Source: Prorocentrum cordatum (taxonomy: Eukaryota; Sar; Dinophyceae; Prorocentrales; Prorocentraceae). Taken from it: a DNA stretch of 42,934 nt. Under the pieces are notes generated by a model. It made no database searches. It was not told the DNA's origin and worked only from the letters and a program-made list of their open reading frames with translations. Location of the stretch: NCBI GenBank assembly GCA_963575745.1, contig CAUYUJ010011159.1, positions 357,083 through 400,016 on the forward strand, given 5' to 3'. Every line of letters begins with the position of its first letter. Within the stretch, counting starts at the first letter, position 1. The translations under genes and the position numbers were made by a program. This document shows positions 10,831 to 19,784 of the stretch, one piece after another.

Positions 10831-11619
10831 ATGTCAGAAATGGGGGCCAGCGCAGGGGGGCCTGGCCCATGTCCAGAAACCGTCATCATGGACCCTGACA
10901 CTGGACCCATTGGTGCGCCATGGCTAGAAGTTCGCGAGTACGTTTCGAAGACGAGTGGGGAACCTAAGGAGCCTTGGTGGTTTTGTTCACCGCGCGAGAA
11001 ATGGGCAGCCCCGGCGCGCCAGATTTCGGCGGACCACATCAAGAATGTAAAGAGTAAGCATCTCTGGTGGCATAATGCTTGCCCACAGGGTTCTGATGAG
11101 GAGAAGGCCGCATGGTGCTCTAAGATCATGAACACTGTGGTGCTCCACTCGAGCTACGCCCCGAAGCGGAAAAACGATGAAGCAGATGATTGGAGGTCGT
11201 CGAAGAAGCCCAAGCTCAAGAGCAGAGAGAGCAGAGAGCAATGGCAAAGTGAAGGCCATCAGCAAGAAGCTGGAACAGCTGCAGGAGAGAACACTTGGAA
11301 AAGCTGGAACAGCCCAAGAGCTGCGTCACCAGGAGCTGCAACAGCAGGAGCTGCAACAGCAGGAGCACAGCAGTGGCAGCAGAAGCTTACGCAGCAGCAG
11401 CAGCAGGACGGGCTAACCACCGTTATCACCACGATGCTCAATTTCTTGACCAACGCTGCCCCACACCTTATGGCACAGAACATGGACGAGAAGATGGATC
11501 AGATTCTGGACCTCCTGCGGGCACAGGGACAGGTGCCCCAGGGCCTGCAGAAGAAAGTCGAGGAGCTCGATCAGAAAGTGGAGGAGCTCAAGCAGCAGGA
11601 CAAGCAGCAGGACCAGTGA
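10831..11619 (+). CDS. Unrecognised Trp/Cys domain protein with coiled-coil tail
   Basis: Predicted 262 residues from the ATG at 10831. An in-frame ATG at 10810 is possible, but the one chosen follows a short C/T-rich leader. Residues about 30-100 form a compact region with WWFCSPREKW (49-58) and HLWWHNAC (77-84) plus Cys96. The spacing of C52, H77/H81, C84 and C96 might bind a metal, which I cannot confirm. A basic stretch (residues 114-130, KKPKLKSRESR) may be a nuclear signal. An Ala/Thr/Gln-rich middle holds four CTGVAACAG words. The last 35 residues (LQKKVEELDQKVEELKQQDK) are a clear coiled coil. Family unknown; it looks like a real, intact gene. Confidence 0.6.
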   Translation: MSEMGASAGGPGPCPETVIMDPDTGPIGAPWLEVREYVSKTSGEPKEPWWFCSPREKWAAPARQISADHIKNVKSKHLWWHNACPQGSDEEKAAWCSKIMNTVVLHSSYAPKRKNDEADDWRSSKKPKLKSRESREQWQSEGHQQEAGTAAGENTWKSWNSPRAASPGAATAGAATAGAQQWQQKLTQQQQQDGLTTVITTMLNFLTNAAPHLMAQNMDEKMDQILDLLRAQGQVPQGLQKKVEELDQKVEELKQQDKQQDQ

Positions 11620-11738
11620 GCTCAGCAGCAGGACAAGTGACCTCTCATGGGCGTCTGGTAGCCGATGTCGGAGGCGCGCAGCCTGGCTCGCGCGCTGGCT
11701 CCTTCGCCGCGCTCACGCGGTGCGCCCGTGCAGCGGGC

Positions 11739-11925
11739 CAACGAATTCGAAAGAATAACAGATTTATGGGGTTCTGCATCTAGTAGGACTGAAAAATGAG
11801 TGCGTTGAAGATTGAGATCTCCTCTTGACGCCCTGAGGGGCGAGGAATTTCTGGCAGTCTCTCTTGGGGCCCTGTGGGGAGATAGAATTTCTGGGATCTC
11901 CCCTTGAGGCCCTTCGGGTGGTTAG
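11739..11925 (+). repeat. Dispersed 187-bp repeat F, copy 1
   Basis: Nearly identical to 16108-16295. It begins CGAAAGAATAACAGATTTAT and contains three degenerate sub-repeats of about 40 bp, each with a TCTTGA-GCCCT...GG motif and most followed by GAATTTCTGG. This copy lies 120 bases after the stop of the 10831 gene. The other copy lies 355 bases before the 16651 ATG. Confidence 0.85.
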
Positions 11926-12178
11926 ATGATGTTAGGGCTCCAGGGAGCTGTAACATGACATGTTAGAGCTCCAATGGAGCCTCGTCATAGCATGTTAGAT
12001 TATGTTAGAGTTCCCTGGGAGCTCTAACATAGCATGTTAGATGATGTGAGTGTTCCCTGGGGGCTCTAACATCGTATCTTAGAGCTCCAAGGGAGCTCCA
12101 ACATAGCATGTTCGATTATGTTAGAGCTCCCTGGGAGCTCTAACATCGCATGTTAGAGCTCCGTGTGGGCTCGAACAT
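11926..12178. repeat. Palindrome satellite A, block 3
   Basis: About 250 bp of the ATGTTAGAGCTCC / GGAGCTCTAACAT chain, abutting repeat F on the left and the KKPSYH minisatellite on the right. Confidence 0.9.
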
Positions 12179-12198
12179 GTCAGGACAGATGCCAGACT

Positions 12199-12399
12199 AA
12201 GAAACCAAACTACCATGATAGGCCAATCTACCATAAGAAACCCAGCTACCATAATATACCAAACTACCATGAGAAGCCAAGCTACCCTAAGAAACCCAGC
12301 TACCATAAGAAACCAAACTACCATGAGAAGCCAAGCTACCCTAAGAAACCCAGCTACCATAAGAAACCAGACTACCATAAGAAACCAAGCTACCATGCG
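12199..12399 (+). repeat. 18-bp minisatellite, would encode (KKPSYH)n
   Basis: Eleven or so units of 18 bp with consensus AAGAAACCAAGCTACCAT. Because the unit is a multiple of three and stop-free, a + frame (12163-12477, GTG start) reads Lys-Lys-Pro-Ser-Tyr-His repeats with variants KKPNYH, EKPSYP and KKPDYH. The opposite strand is also open. Substitutions often fall at the second position of the Ser/Asn/Asp codon. The + strand peptide resembles the Lys/Pro/Tyr repeats of adhesive or structural proteins, but no ATG or flanking domain supports expression. Confidence 0.8.
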
Positions 12400-12793
12400 A
12401 AGAAGGATGACCGAGGGACCTCACGCGGGCCGCTGCCTGCGGCAGTAGCTCCTCACACGGGTAGCGTTGTCGTATAAGTTTTCTCACAGCGGCGTGCCGC
12501 CGCATTCCCTTGTCACAGTCCCCACCAGGCTTCTCGCAGCAGTCTCGCGCAATTATGCTGAGGCCTTCCTGTGCTGGCTCATCCTTGGGCCCCCCCAGTA
12601 GGCTCTTCCAATGCTCATCCTGACCCTGGCCTGAAGTATCCACAACCTCTCTGGAGTCTTCCAGTTTCCTGGCCCGCACCATCTGATTGTACGTAGTCTC
12701 GCTTGGCTCGAGAAGTTGTTGGCGAGCTTGCTCTATCGAGGGCCTGCCGCCTTTCTTTCCGATGGCTTCGAAGGTCTTGAACCTCCGTGGCAA
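12341..12793 (-). CDS. Unrecognised minus-strand ORF
   Basis: Starting from the ATG at 12793 (minus strand), the first 100 residues look protein-like (KGGRPSIEQARQQLL, then a Cys-containing middle with DCCEKPGGDCDKG). The frame then runs into the minisatellite and loses meaning. It overlaps the start of the + strand HU-like frame by about 30 bases, so the two could be divergent genes or one may be spurious. No family is recognised. Confidence 0.3.
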   Translation of the reverse strand: MPRRFKTFEAIGKKGGRPSIEQARQQLLEPSETTYNQMVRARKLEDSREVVDTSGQGQDEHWKSLLGGPKDEPAQEGLSIIARDCCEKPGGDCDKGMRRHAAVRKLIRQRYPCEELLPQAAARVRSLGHPSSHGSLVSYGSLVSYGSWVS

Positions 12794-13055
12794 GAGCGAA
12801 ATCGCGGTATACCGCGCTCACGGCCATAAATCGATCTCCCCCCAGGCGTTGACGAAGAGGATATCGGTTGGGAGCGGCGCCAACTTGGTTACCACGGCGG
12901 CCATGCTTCAATCGCTGGCCATAGCACCCATTACGGAGCTCAACGAGAAGCGCGTCTTCATATTGCCAGGAGAGGGTACTTTCTCAGTGAAGAGCTCGTC
13001 AGCACGGGGCGGAAACATGAAGAAAGTCGGCGGTGCGTGGAGGGCGGTGAAGCCT
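12762..13055 (+). CDS. HU / dinoflagellate histone-like domain (partial)
   Basis: Ninety-eight residues from the ATG at 12762. Residues 27-85 follow the bacterial HU and dinoflagellate HCc-type pattern: a helix SPQALTKRISVGSG, a second helix TTAAMLQSL and ITELNEK, then beta strands VFILPGEGTFSVKSSSARGGN matching the HU stretch around GFGTFAVK...ART(G)RN. The family binds and bends DNA, and in dinoflagellates it helps package histone-poor chromatin. The conserved DNA-binding arm and C-terminal helix are not visible. After residue 98 the frame becomes Ser/Pro low complexity, suggesting a splice site or truncation near 13045-13060. The assignment is by eye. Confidence 0.55.
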
Positions 13056-13457
13056 TCCTCCTCCTCGCCCTTCTCCTCCTCCTCGTCCCCCCTACCTTCT
13101 AGTCCTAATTCAGAAGTCCCTGGGCCCCCCCCGCCCCCGATCCCCGGCCGCGCCCCAGGGGGCAAGGCCGCCCCGCGAGGGCGGGGAGGGCCGCGCCCTA
13201 TTCATGTTTCACCGTGGTCGAAGACAGGGCCCCACCCCCATGTTTCACCGTGGTCGAAGACAGGGCCCCACCCCTGTGCCCCCGCCTTTCAAGGGGGAAG
13301 CCTTCGTTCTCGAGGTCGAGGACAGGGGGGCGGTGCGTACGAGAGCGCGGCCGTGTTCGGACACGTTTCCTTATGCGCGCTTAAAAGGAGGGGGGTGGGG
13401 GGCCGATGGGACGACGACGACGACGACGACAGCGACGACGACGGCGGGGGGGCGGCT
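13056..13457 (+). other. Low-complexity flank with 36-bp tandem duplication
   Basis: Contains CTCCTC runs, a C-rich stretch and a 36-bp unit beginning ATGTTTCACCGTGGTCG repeated at 13204 and 13240. A GAC/ACG trinucleotide run lies near 13412-13442. The + frame stays open but reads Ser, Pro and Asp homopolymers, so I do not count it as coding. Confidence 0.6.
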
Positions 13458-14578
13458 CGATGGGAGCTCTAGCATGCTATGCTAGAGCCCCCACCGAGCT
13501 CTAACATAGCATGTTAGAGTTCACAACCCTCACATCGAAATCTAACATAGCACGATAGAGCTCCCAAGGAGCTCTTACATAGCATGTTAGAGTTCCATGG
13601 GAGCGCTAACATGCCATGATAGAGCTCCAAGGGATCTCTAACAACATCCGATGTTCGAGTTCAACAAGGTTAACATACCATGTTAGAACTCCCTGGGAGC
13701 TCTCACATTCCATGTTAGAGCATGGTAGAGCTCCCACGGAGCTCTAACATACCATGTTAGAACTCCCTAGGGAGCTCCCACGGAGCTCTAACACGCTATG
13801 TTAAAGCTCCGTTGGAGCTCGGTATGTTAGAGCTCCCAGGGAGCTCTAACATGGGAGCTCTAGCATAGCATGTTAGAGCTCCGTGGGAGCTCTAACATGC
13901 TATGTTAGAGCTCCCTGGTAGCTCTAACCCACCCGCCGCCGCTGCCGCCGCCGCCTCAGAGCTCCCACGGAGCTCTAACATGCGATGTTAGAGCTCCCAT
14001 GGGGCTCTAACATAATCTAACATTCCATGATAGAGCTCCAAGGGATCTCTAACATCCTATGTTAGAGCGAGCTCCAAGGGATCTGTAACATCCTATGTGA
14101 GAGCTCAAGGCTAACATACCATGTAAGAGCTCCCACGGAGCTCTAACATGCCACGTTCGAGCTCCCACGGAGCTCTAACATGCCATCTTAGAGCTCCCAG
14201 GGAGCTCTATTTTCCTTTACCCGAGCATGCTAGTTAGAGCTTCCGTTGGAGCTCTAACAAGCCATGTTAGAGCTAGAGCTCCCAGGGAGCTCCCACTGAG
14301 CTCTAACATGCTATGTTAAAGCTCCGTTGGAGCTCGGTATTTTAGAGCTCCCAGGGAGCTCTAACATGGGAGCTCTAATATAGCATGTTAGAGCTCCCTG
14401 GGAGCTCTAACATGCTATGTTAGAGCTCCCTGGTAGCTCTAACCTACCCGCCGCCGCCGCCGCCGCCGCCTCAGAACTCCCACGGAGCTCTAACATACAA
14501 TGTTAGAGCTCCCTGGGAGCTCTAACCTAATCTAACATACGATGTTAGAGCTCCATCTGAGCTCTAACATACGATCGG
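13458..14578. repeat. Palindrome satellite A, block 4, with higher-order repeat
   Basis: The ATGTTAGAGCTCC chain again, with GCC runs at about 13931-13953 and 14449-14470. A longer module containing TTAAAGCTCCGTTGGAGCTC and ending in the GCC run occurs at 13801 and again at 14316 (515 bp apart). A related module is at about 8650. The satellite thus spreads partly as higher-order units and not only as single palindromes. Confidence 0.92.
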
Positions 14579-14883
14579 ATTCTCGGGCCCTGGCTGTCGA
14601 CCCCCGTCGGGAGGGCCGAGTGGTCGAGGGGCCTCCCGACGGAGGGCCCTCGCAGATGAGTCATCGTTCGGCGCCCCCCGACGGTCCGACGGTCTCCCCC
14701 GTGGCCGGTGGCCCATGGCCCGTGACCCGTCGTCGTCGTCACCGTCCGTCGGCGTCGCTGCCTCAGCCTCAGCCGTCTGCAGTGCGAAGGTCCAGTGTTT
14801 CGGCTGTACTCCTCCTCAGCCTGAGCAGGCGACCCCCCCCCGCCTCGGACTCAGGCGTCGGCGCGGCGTCGACGCTCGCCGCG

Positions 14884-15576
14884 ATGGCCGCGATGGCAGC
14901 ATCTGGGCCGTCGACGACGATTCACATCCAGCTCCAGCTTCGTGTGACCATCAATGAAGATGGAGTCGTGGTGGGCGGTGTGACCATCAATGGAGATGGA
15001 GTCGTGGCGGGCGGCGGCGGCGACGACCAGCGCGCCCCGGGGGCCGCCGCCGTGTTCCAGCATGCGGTTCATGTGCCAGCTGCTGGTGGTGGTGGCGCTG
15101 CGGCCGCAGGCCCTGTGGGCGCCGCTGCAGCTCCGGGTGGCGCAGGGGCCGCACTCCCACTCCCACCCCCAGCAGTTCCTGTCGCTGCCGCTGGGCAGCC
15201 TCCTCCTGTCGCTGCGCAGCCTGGGCAGCCTGGGCTGCCCCCGCCGGCACCAGCGGGGCAAGCCTTGGAGGTGCCCGAGGGGTCTGAGGCCAACGACTTC
15301 GGCTGGCCAGCCACTGCGCCGTGGATCGCACCGCACTTCCGCCGGATCTTGCCCCTCGCGGCTGGCGCGCTCGGGTACCACAGCAGCCGCGTGATGGCCC
15401 GCTATCGCAGCGTTGACATCTGCACCGTATGCGGCGGCTTCTCTGAGCGTGTATGTTCCAGGGAGCTCTGCGCGCCCTGTTCAGGGATCCGCAGTGATCA
15501 CTATGGCAGGCGCAACCTTCTTCACATGCGCGTCGGCCACCACCCCAAAACTAACCGCGATTTTGCGTGCTGCTAG
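14884..15576 (+). CDS. Unrecognised Ala/Pro-rich protein with C-terminal Cys motif
   Basis: Predicted 230 residues from the ATG at 14884. The frame is open further upstream, but only through satellite A. An N-terminal stretch contains a 12-residue tandem duplication (VTINEDGVVVGG then VTINGDGVVAGG; 36 bp at 14943 and 14979). An Ala/Pro/Gly linker follows, then a compact C-terminal domain of about 80 residues with CTVCGGF, a CSRELCAPC run and HMRVGHH, ending in FACC. The paired Cys and His residues suggest a small zinc-binding module. It is followed by a G-rich tract. Family unknown. Confidence 0.5.
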   Translation: MAAMAASGPSTTIHIQLQLRVTINEDGVVVGGVTINGDGVVAGGGGDDQRAPGAAAVFQHAVHVPAAGGGGAAAAGPVGAAAAPGGAGAALPLPPPAVPVAAAGQPPPVAAQPGQPGLPPPAPAGQALEVPEGSEANDFGWPATAPWIAPHFRRILPLAAGALGYHSSRVMARYRSVDICTVCGGFSERVCSRELCAPCSGIRSDHYGRRNLLHMRVGHHPKTNRDFACC

Positions 15577-16107
15577 CGTGGTGAGGGCCCGCCACGCGCC
15601 GCGCGTTGGAGTAGATGGGGGGAGGGGGGGGGGAGATGGGGGCGAGGCGATATGATCAGAGATTTTGACGACCGCGACGACGACCGTGACGACGACGACG
15701 ACGCGACGACGACCCGACCCGACTCGCCCTTAATCCTTAGGCCTCATCTGCATTCTGTGCCCTGCAGGACGCCGCCCCCGCGGCTGCTTCTTTCGGTCCG
15801 TCGGCCCGATGCCGCGCGCGCGCTCCATGCGAGGCCGCGCGAGCTGCAGCATGCGTGCCGTCTCATCCCCCGTCCCGCAGCGCGCCCGCCCCCCCCCGCA
15901 CTGGCACCGCTGGACGTTTGCGCAAGTGTCGGGCTTATGCCGATCGGATCAACGCCCCATGGCTCCAGGGCCCCCCAGCCCCCCCCCCCCCGACTACATG
16001 AATTATCCGACGCTGTCCGCCGCGAGGGCGGGGGGGGGAGGGGGGGCGCGCTGTAGCTGTTCTCTGTTCTAGCGGCTAGCGCAGTCAGTCGAAACCTTCG
16101 GCCTGGC
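15577..16107 (+). other. G- and C-run intergenic stretch
   Basis: Long G runs (about 15617-15635 and 16029-16045), a CGACGA tract (15664-15710) and C runs. Short frames here (for example 15652-16056) are Arg/Pro-rich composition artefacts. I see no gene. Confidence 0.5.
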
Positions 16108-16295
16108 AGCGAATCTCGAAAGAATAACAGATTTATGGGGTTCTGGGTCTACTAGGACTCAAAAAATGAGTGCGTTGAAGATTGGGATCTCCTCTTGACG
16201 CCCTGAGGGGCGAGGAATTTCTGGCAACCTCTCTTGAGGCCCTGTGGGGAGATAGAATTTCTGGGATCTCCTCTTGAGGCCCTTAGGGTAGTTAG
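16108..16295 (+). repeat. Dispersed 187-bp repeat F, copy 2
   Basis: Matches 11739-11925 almost base for base over the first 150 bases, including the three sub-repeats. It lies upstream of the 16651 gene and the minus-strand ORF across it is a shadow. Confidence 0.85.
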
Positions 16296-16650
16296 AATTT
16301 CTTGGTGCCGTTGGGGTCTTGCAAAATCTCTGGGCCCACCCATCGAGAGCTGGTAGGCCATCTGGGGAGAACTCGACAGGCTCTTGGCGCCCTCGCTCGC
16401 TGAAAATGCATTAATCTTCGCATTGCTTCGAGGGAATGGGCGACTTCCGACATCCGTGAGTTCGTCTAGAATTGGTTGCGGCTATTTTCGCTCTGCTTCC
16501 TATCCGCCCTCTGGACGTTCCATCGGCTACAACGGCCCCTCTTCTTCCATCATTGCCCAATTCCATTCCCACCGCGGCTCCAGCCCGACCTGCAACAGGC
16601 GCGCGAGGTGGAACGGCCAGCCCGCAGCTGAACCAGCCCGCCTGAGCGCG

Positions 16651-18125
16651 ATGAGCGGCTTCGCGGCGCAGCCGTTCAAGGACTTCTGGGCCGACAAGGT
16701 TTTCCCCCTCATCGAGACTGACTTCAAACGGCTTCTCAAGACCATTCCGAAGCGCGTCGCCGAGAGGGCCGCGCAGGCGAAGAGGGAGAAGCCAGACAAG
16801 TCGCAGGAGGACCAGTCGAAGAAGATCTCGAAGAAGGACAGCAAGGAGAGAACTCCATTGCAGGAGAAGCTCGCCAGGATCATCGAAGAGTGTAACGAGA
16901 AGGGCGAGCGCAGGAATGCCTATCTGAACCTGGCGTATACGGCGCCCATCGACAACAGTTTCCTGGAGGAGAATATCACGGTGGGCAAGGTGGAGAACGT
17001 GGCTGCGGACATGTTCATGTCGAACGTGCCGACGGACGACGCGGCTGAAACAGCGAACGACTCTCTTGAGGGCGCTGGCGACGTCGAGTGCACAGCCCAG
17101 GGTAACCCACAGCGGCGCATCGTGGAGACGCTAAGCCAGGTCAAGGGTGGCAGGCGTTGGAACATCCCGAAGCAGGTTGAGAAAGGGTTCGAGATCCCCA
17201 TCATGACCACCAACGTGAACCAGACCGCTGTGCCCGAGATCGGCAAGTTCAAGCGTTTGGGCAGTGACGTCGTGGTCAACGCTGTCTGGCTGGCCTACTA
17301 CTGGGCGAAAGAGGAAGGCAACAGGCAGGCCGTAGAAGCGGTGGAGGACTTGATTCTGGATTGGCCCTTCGATTTCGCGCAGATCCCGGGGCGCGCGGCT
17401 GAGGAGGTCGAGGAGAACAAGTTCAAGTGGTCTGTCAACCAGAGATCCCGCAACGAGCGCCTGCGCGATTTCCTCGGGCTCGAGAACCAGAACCTCCTGC
17501 GCATCGTGGCACGTGCGGCGGAAATCTTGAAGAGCGGCGGGCCAGCTGGCGGGAACCCCTCGGCAGAGAAGGTGCAGGCGTGGTTGGAGAAAAACATAAA
17601 GTGGGGACTTTTGCACTGCCCCAGCCTGAGGACCGCCAAGACGCACATGGTCAACTGGCTCGCTCTCGACAAGTGCCCGGGGGCATTGCTGCTTTTGGAT
17701 GCCGCCGTGAACCGTTGGGGGCGAGACAATCTGTTGGACAGGCCCACACAGCTTGGGACGATCATCGCGAAGACGGACGCTACCTCGCTGGGGCACGTCT
17801 TGGAAAGCCTGTACACGCGGATGTGGCGGAAGAGCGGGAAGGGCCCGTACAGCGCCTCCACCATCGGCCAGGCAGTGGGCGAGATCTTGTGGGCGAAGAA
17901 GTACGTGGCGAACTTTCTGAAACAGTACCCAGACTTGTTCAAAGGGAGCATTGGCTGCAACAGCACTGAAACAACAGACGCACAGGAGAACGCCGCCGAG
18001 CGACAAGTCATGGTCATGGCGAGGCAATACCTCGACTCGCCGCTCAAGTTCTTCGAGAAGACTGAGAGCCCTGACAAGGACCCGACCTGGGTGCAGTCAC
18101 TGCCGACCGAGGCGCTGCGCCTGGC
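16651..18125 (+). CDS. Large unrecognised protein, N-terminal half
   Basis: I choose the ATG at 16651 (MSGFAAQPFKDFWADKVFPL). The upstream in-frame extension to 16384 is pyrimidine-rich and less protein-like, and contains a CTGCAACAG word at 16590. About 490 residues follow without low complexity. They comprise a basic region (residues 30-75, Lys/Arg/Gln-rich with KKISKKDSKER), an acidic patch, then a mainly helical body (for example AVWLAYYWAKEEGNRQ and VQAWLEKNIKWGLL). No domain is recognised. Near 18072-18160 the protein-like reading moves from this frame to the third frame (GQDFYKQEIFGALAQPHAER), so the protein probably continues into the next entry. CTGVAACAG words are at 17045 and 17954. 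Confidence 0.65.
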
Positions 18126-19784
18126 CAGGACTTCTACAAGCAGGAGATCTTTGGCGCCCTCGCCCAGCCGCACGCCGAGCGCTACAACATGAACAAGTTC
18201 CACAGGAGCGCGCGAGTGAACAAGGGGTTCTTCGAGAAGTTCCAAATCGCGTACGACTCCCTCGTGGGAAACCCCCAGGAACCGTCAGAACAAAAGCCTG
18301 CAGACAGCGACACGGTCGGTGCTGCAACAGCGGGCGGTGCTGGAACAGCGGAGGCGGCCTCCGAGGACAAGAAGAAGGTCGACGTCTCCCCGAGCGACGT
18401 GCATATTTGCAAGGCGCTGCGCGAGCAGCAGTGCTCTAGCCAGCTGGATACGCGGGTCGTCATGATCACGGCGGAGGGCAGCGCCATGGATATCAACGCT
18501 TCGGTTACTAAGACACGCCTATACCAGAACCTCACAGGGAATGCATCAGTGATGGGCTTCTACGATGTCAAGAATGCGAAGTTGCGCTGCATCTTCGAAG
18601 GGCAAGGCCTCACGCACCGTGAGCCCGCGCTGGACGAGTTGGATTTCACACGCTACCTGAAGTCCCTGGAACCGCTGATGGTCGGTGGACGGGACGTGCT
18701 GCGGGTGCTGACGGGCCGCTCGCAGTCGAACCTCCTGAAGATCCAGAAGATCCTCGCCGCAAACAAGTTCCGCATCCGCACGGTCACATACCACCCCGCC
18801 TACAACACGAAGCAGATGCAGCAGTACGGCCACTTCCAGAGGCAGCGAGGCCTGGCGAACTCGCGCTCGCGCGAGGTCATGTTGCTCTGCTACAAGGGCA
18901 GGAAGCCGAAGCAAATGGCCAAGATCAGGCAGTTCGTGGACGCGGGCAGCCCCCTCTTCAACGAAGTGATGAGGAACGTGCCTGTCCTGCCGCAGAAGAG
19001 CCACGCCCTCGTGCCCAAGCAGGTTCGGGAGACCAGCTTGGCCGGCACGGTCGGCCAGTGCGTCACCGAGGTGGAGGCCGAGGAGCGAGAGAAGCTGGGG
19101 TACTGCCACCCTCTCCAGGAGGACGAGGGCGCTGATTGCGGCGCCGAGGCGCGCGACGAAGCTGCAACATCCGTCCGCCCCGAGGAGGCCCTCGTGACTG
19201 CGGCCGTGAAGAAGCGGAAGCTCTACCGCCAGCTCACGGGAACGGAGGTGCCGTGGTTCCCGCACGACAACGACATCGAGCTCCTCAAGGAGCTCTGCCA
19301 CGAGGCGGGGAAGCCCAGGTGGGTGTACTTCGGCACGCCTGCGGGCGGCGCAGGCATGCACGGCTGCATCGAGAGCGGGCGCAGTGCGTTGGCCTTGACT
19401 TTCGACGACCACCACGCGAAGGTGCTCAAGCCGTTTCTCGTGGAGCGTGCCGTCGAGGCCATGCTCGGGAGCAGCACCGTGGTGTTCGTGAACGAGGACC
19501 TGCTTGCACGCTCTGTGCAGTTGCGCCTGACAAAGGAGGACCCGAAGGAGGACCCGAAGGATGGGAAGAAGGACGGCAACAAGAAGGAGGGCAAGAAGGA
19601 GGACAAGAAGAATGACAATAAGGATAATAAGAAGAAGGACAAGAAGGATGAACATAAGAAGGGTAAGGAGGGTAAGAAGCGCGACGCCGACGCGTCCTCG
19701 ACCTCAGACTCCTCGTCCTCAGACGACTCCTCGGCCTCGAAGAAGAGGAAGCCGAAGACTGGCTGCAACAGAGCGCAGGCTTGA
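18126..19784 (+). CDS. Methyltransferase-like C-terminal half with Lys-rich tail
   Basis: This frame carries protein-like sequence from about 18126, 60 bases before its first ATG (18189). It therefore looks like the continuation of the 16651 frame after a one-base shift or short splice. Residues read from 18189: about 95-190 resemble the central part of beta-class DNA amino-methyltransferases (LEPLMVGGRDVLRVL, then a helix and LANSRSREVMLLCYKGRKPK). Near residue 375-410, WVYFGTPAGGAGMHGC followed by SGRSALALTFDDHHAK resembles a SAM-binding Gly-rich motif placed C-terminally, as in that class. No DPPY catalytic motif is visible (FEGQGLT occupies its place), so activity is doubtful. The last 80 residues are Lys/Asp/Ser-rich. 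The fold call is inference. Confidence 0.5.
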   Translation, partial: QDFYKQEIFGALAQPHAERYNMNKFHRSARVNKGFFEKFQIAYDSLVGNPQEPSEQKPADSDTVGAATAGGAGTAEAASEDKKKVDVSPSDVHICKALREQQCSSQLDTRVVMITAEGSAMDINASVTKTRLYQNLTGNASVMGFYDVKNAKLRCIFEGQGLTHREPALDELDFTRYLKSLEPLMVGGRDVLRVLTGRSQSNLLKIQKILAANKFRIRTVTYHPAYNTKQMQQYGHFQRQRGLANSRSREVMLLCYKGRKPKQMAKIRQFVDAGSPLFNEVMRNVPVLPQKSHALVPKQVRETSLAGTVGQCVTEVEAEEREKLGYCHPLQEDEGADCGAEARDEAATSVRPEEALVTAAVKKRKLYRQLTGTEVPWFPHDNDIELLKELCHEAGKPRWVYFGTPAGGAGMHGCIESGRSALALTFDDHHAKVLKPFLVERAVEAMLGSSTVVFVNEDLLARSVQLRLTKEDPKEDPKDGKKDGNKKEGKKEDKKNDNKDNKKKDKKDEHKKGKEGKKRDADASSTSDSSSSDDSSASKKRKPKTGCNRAQA

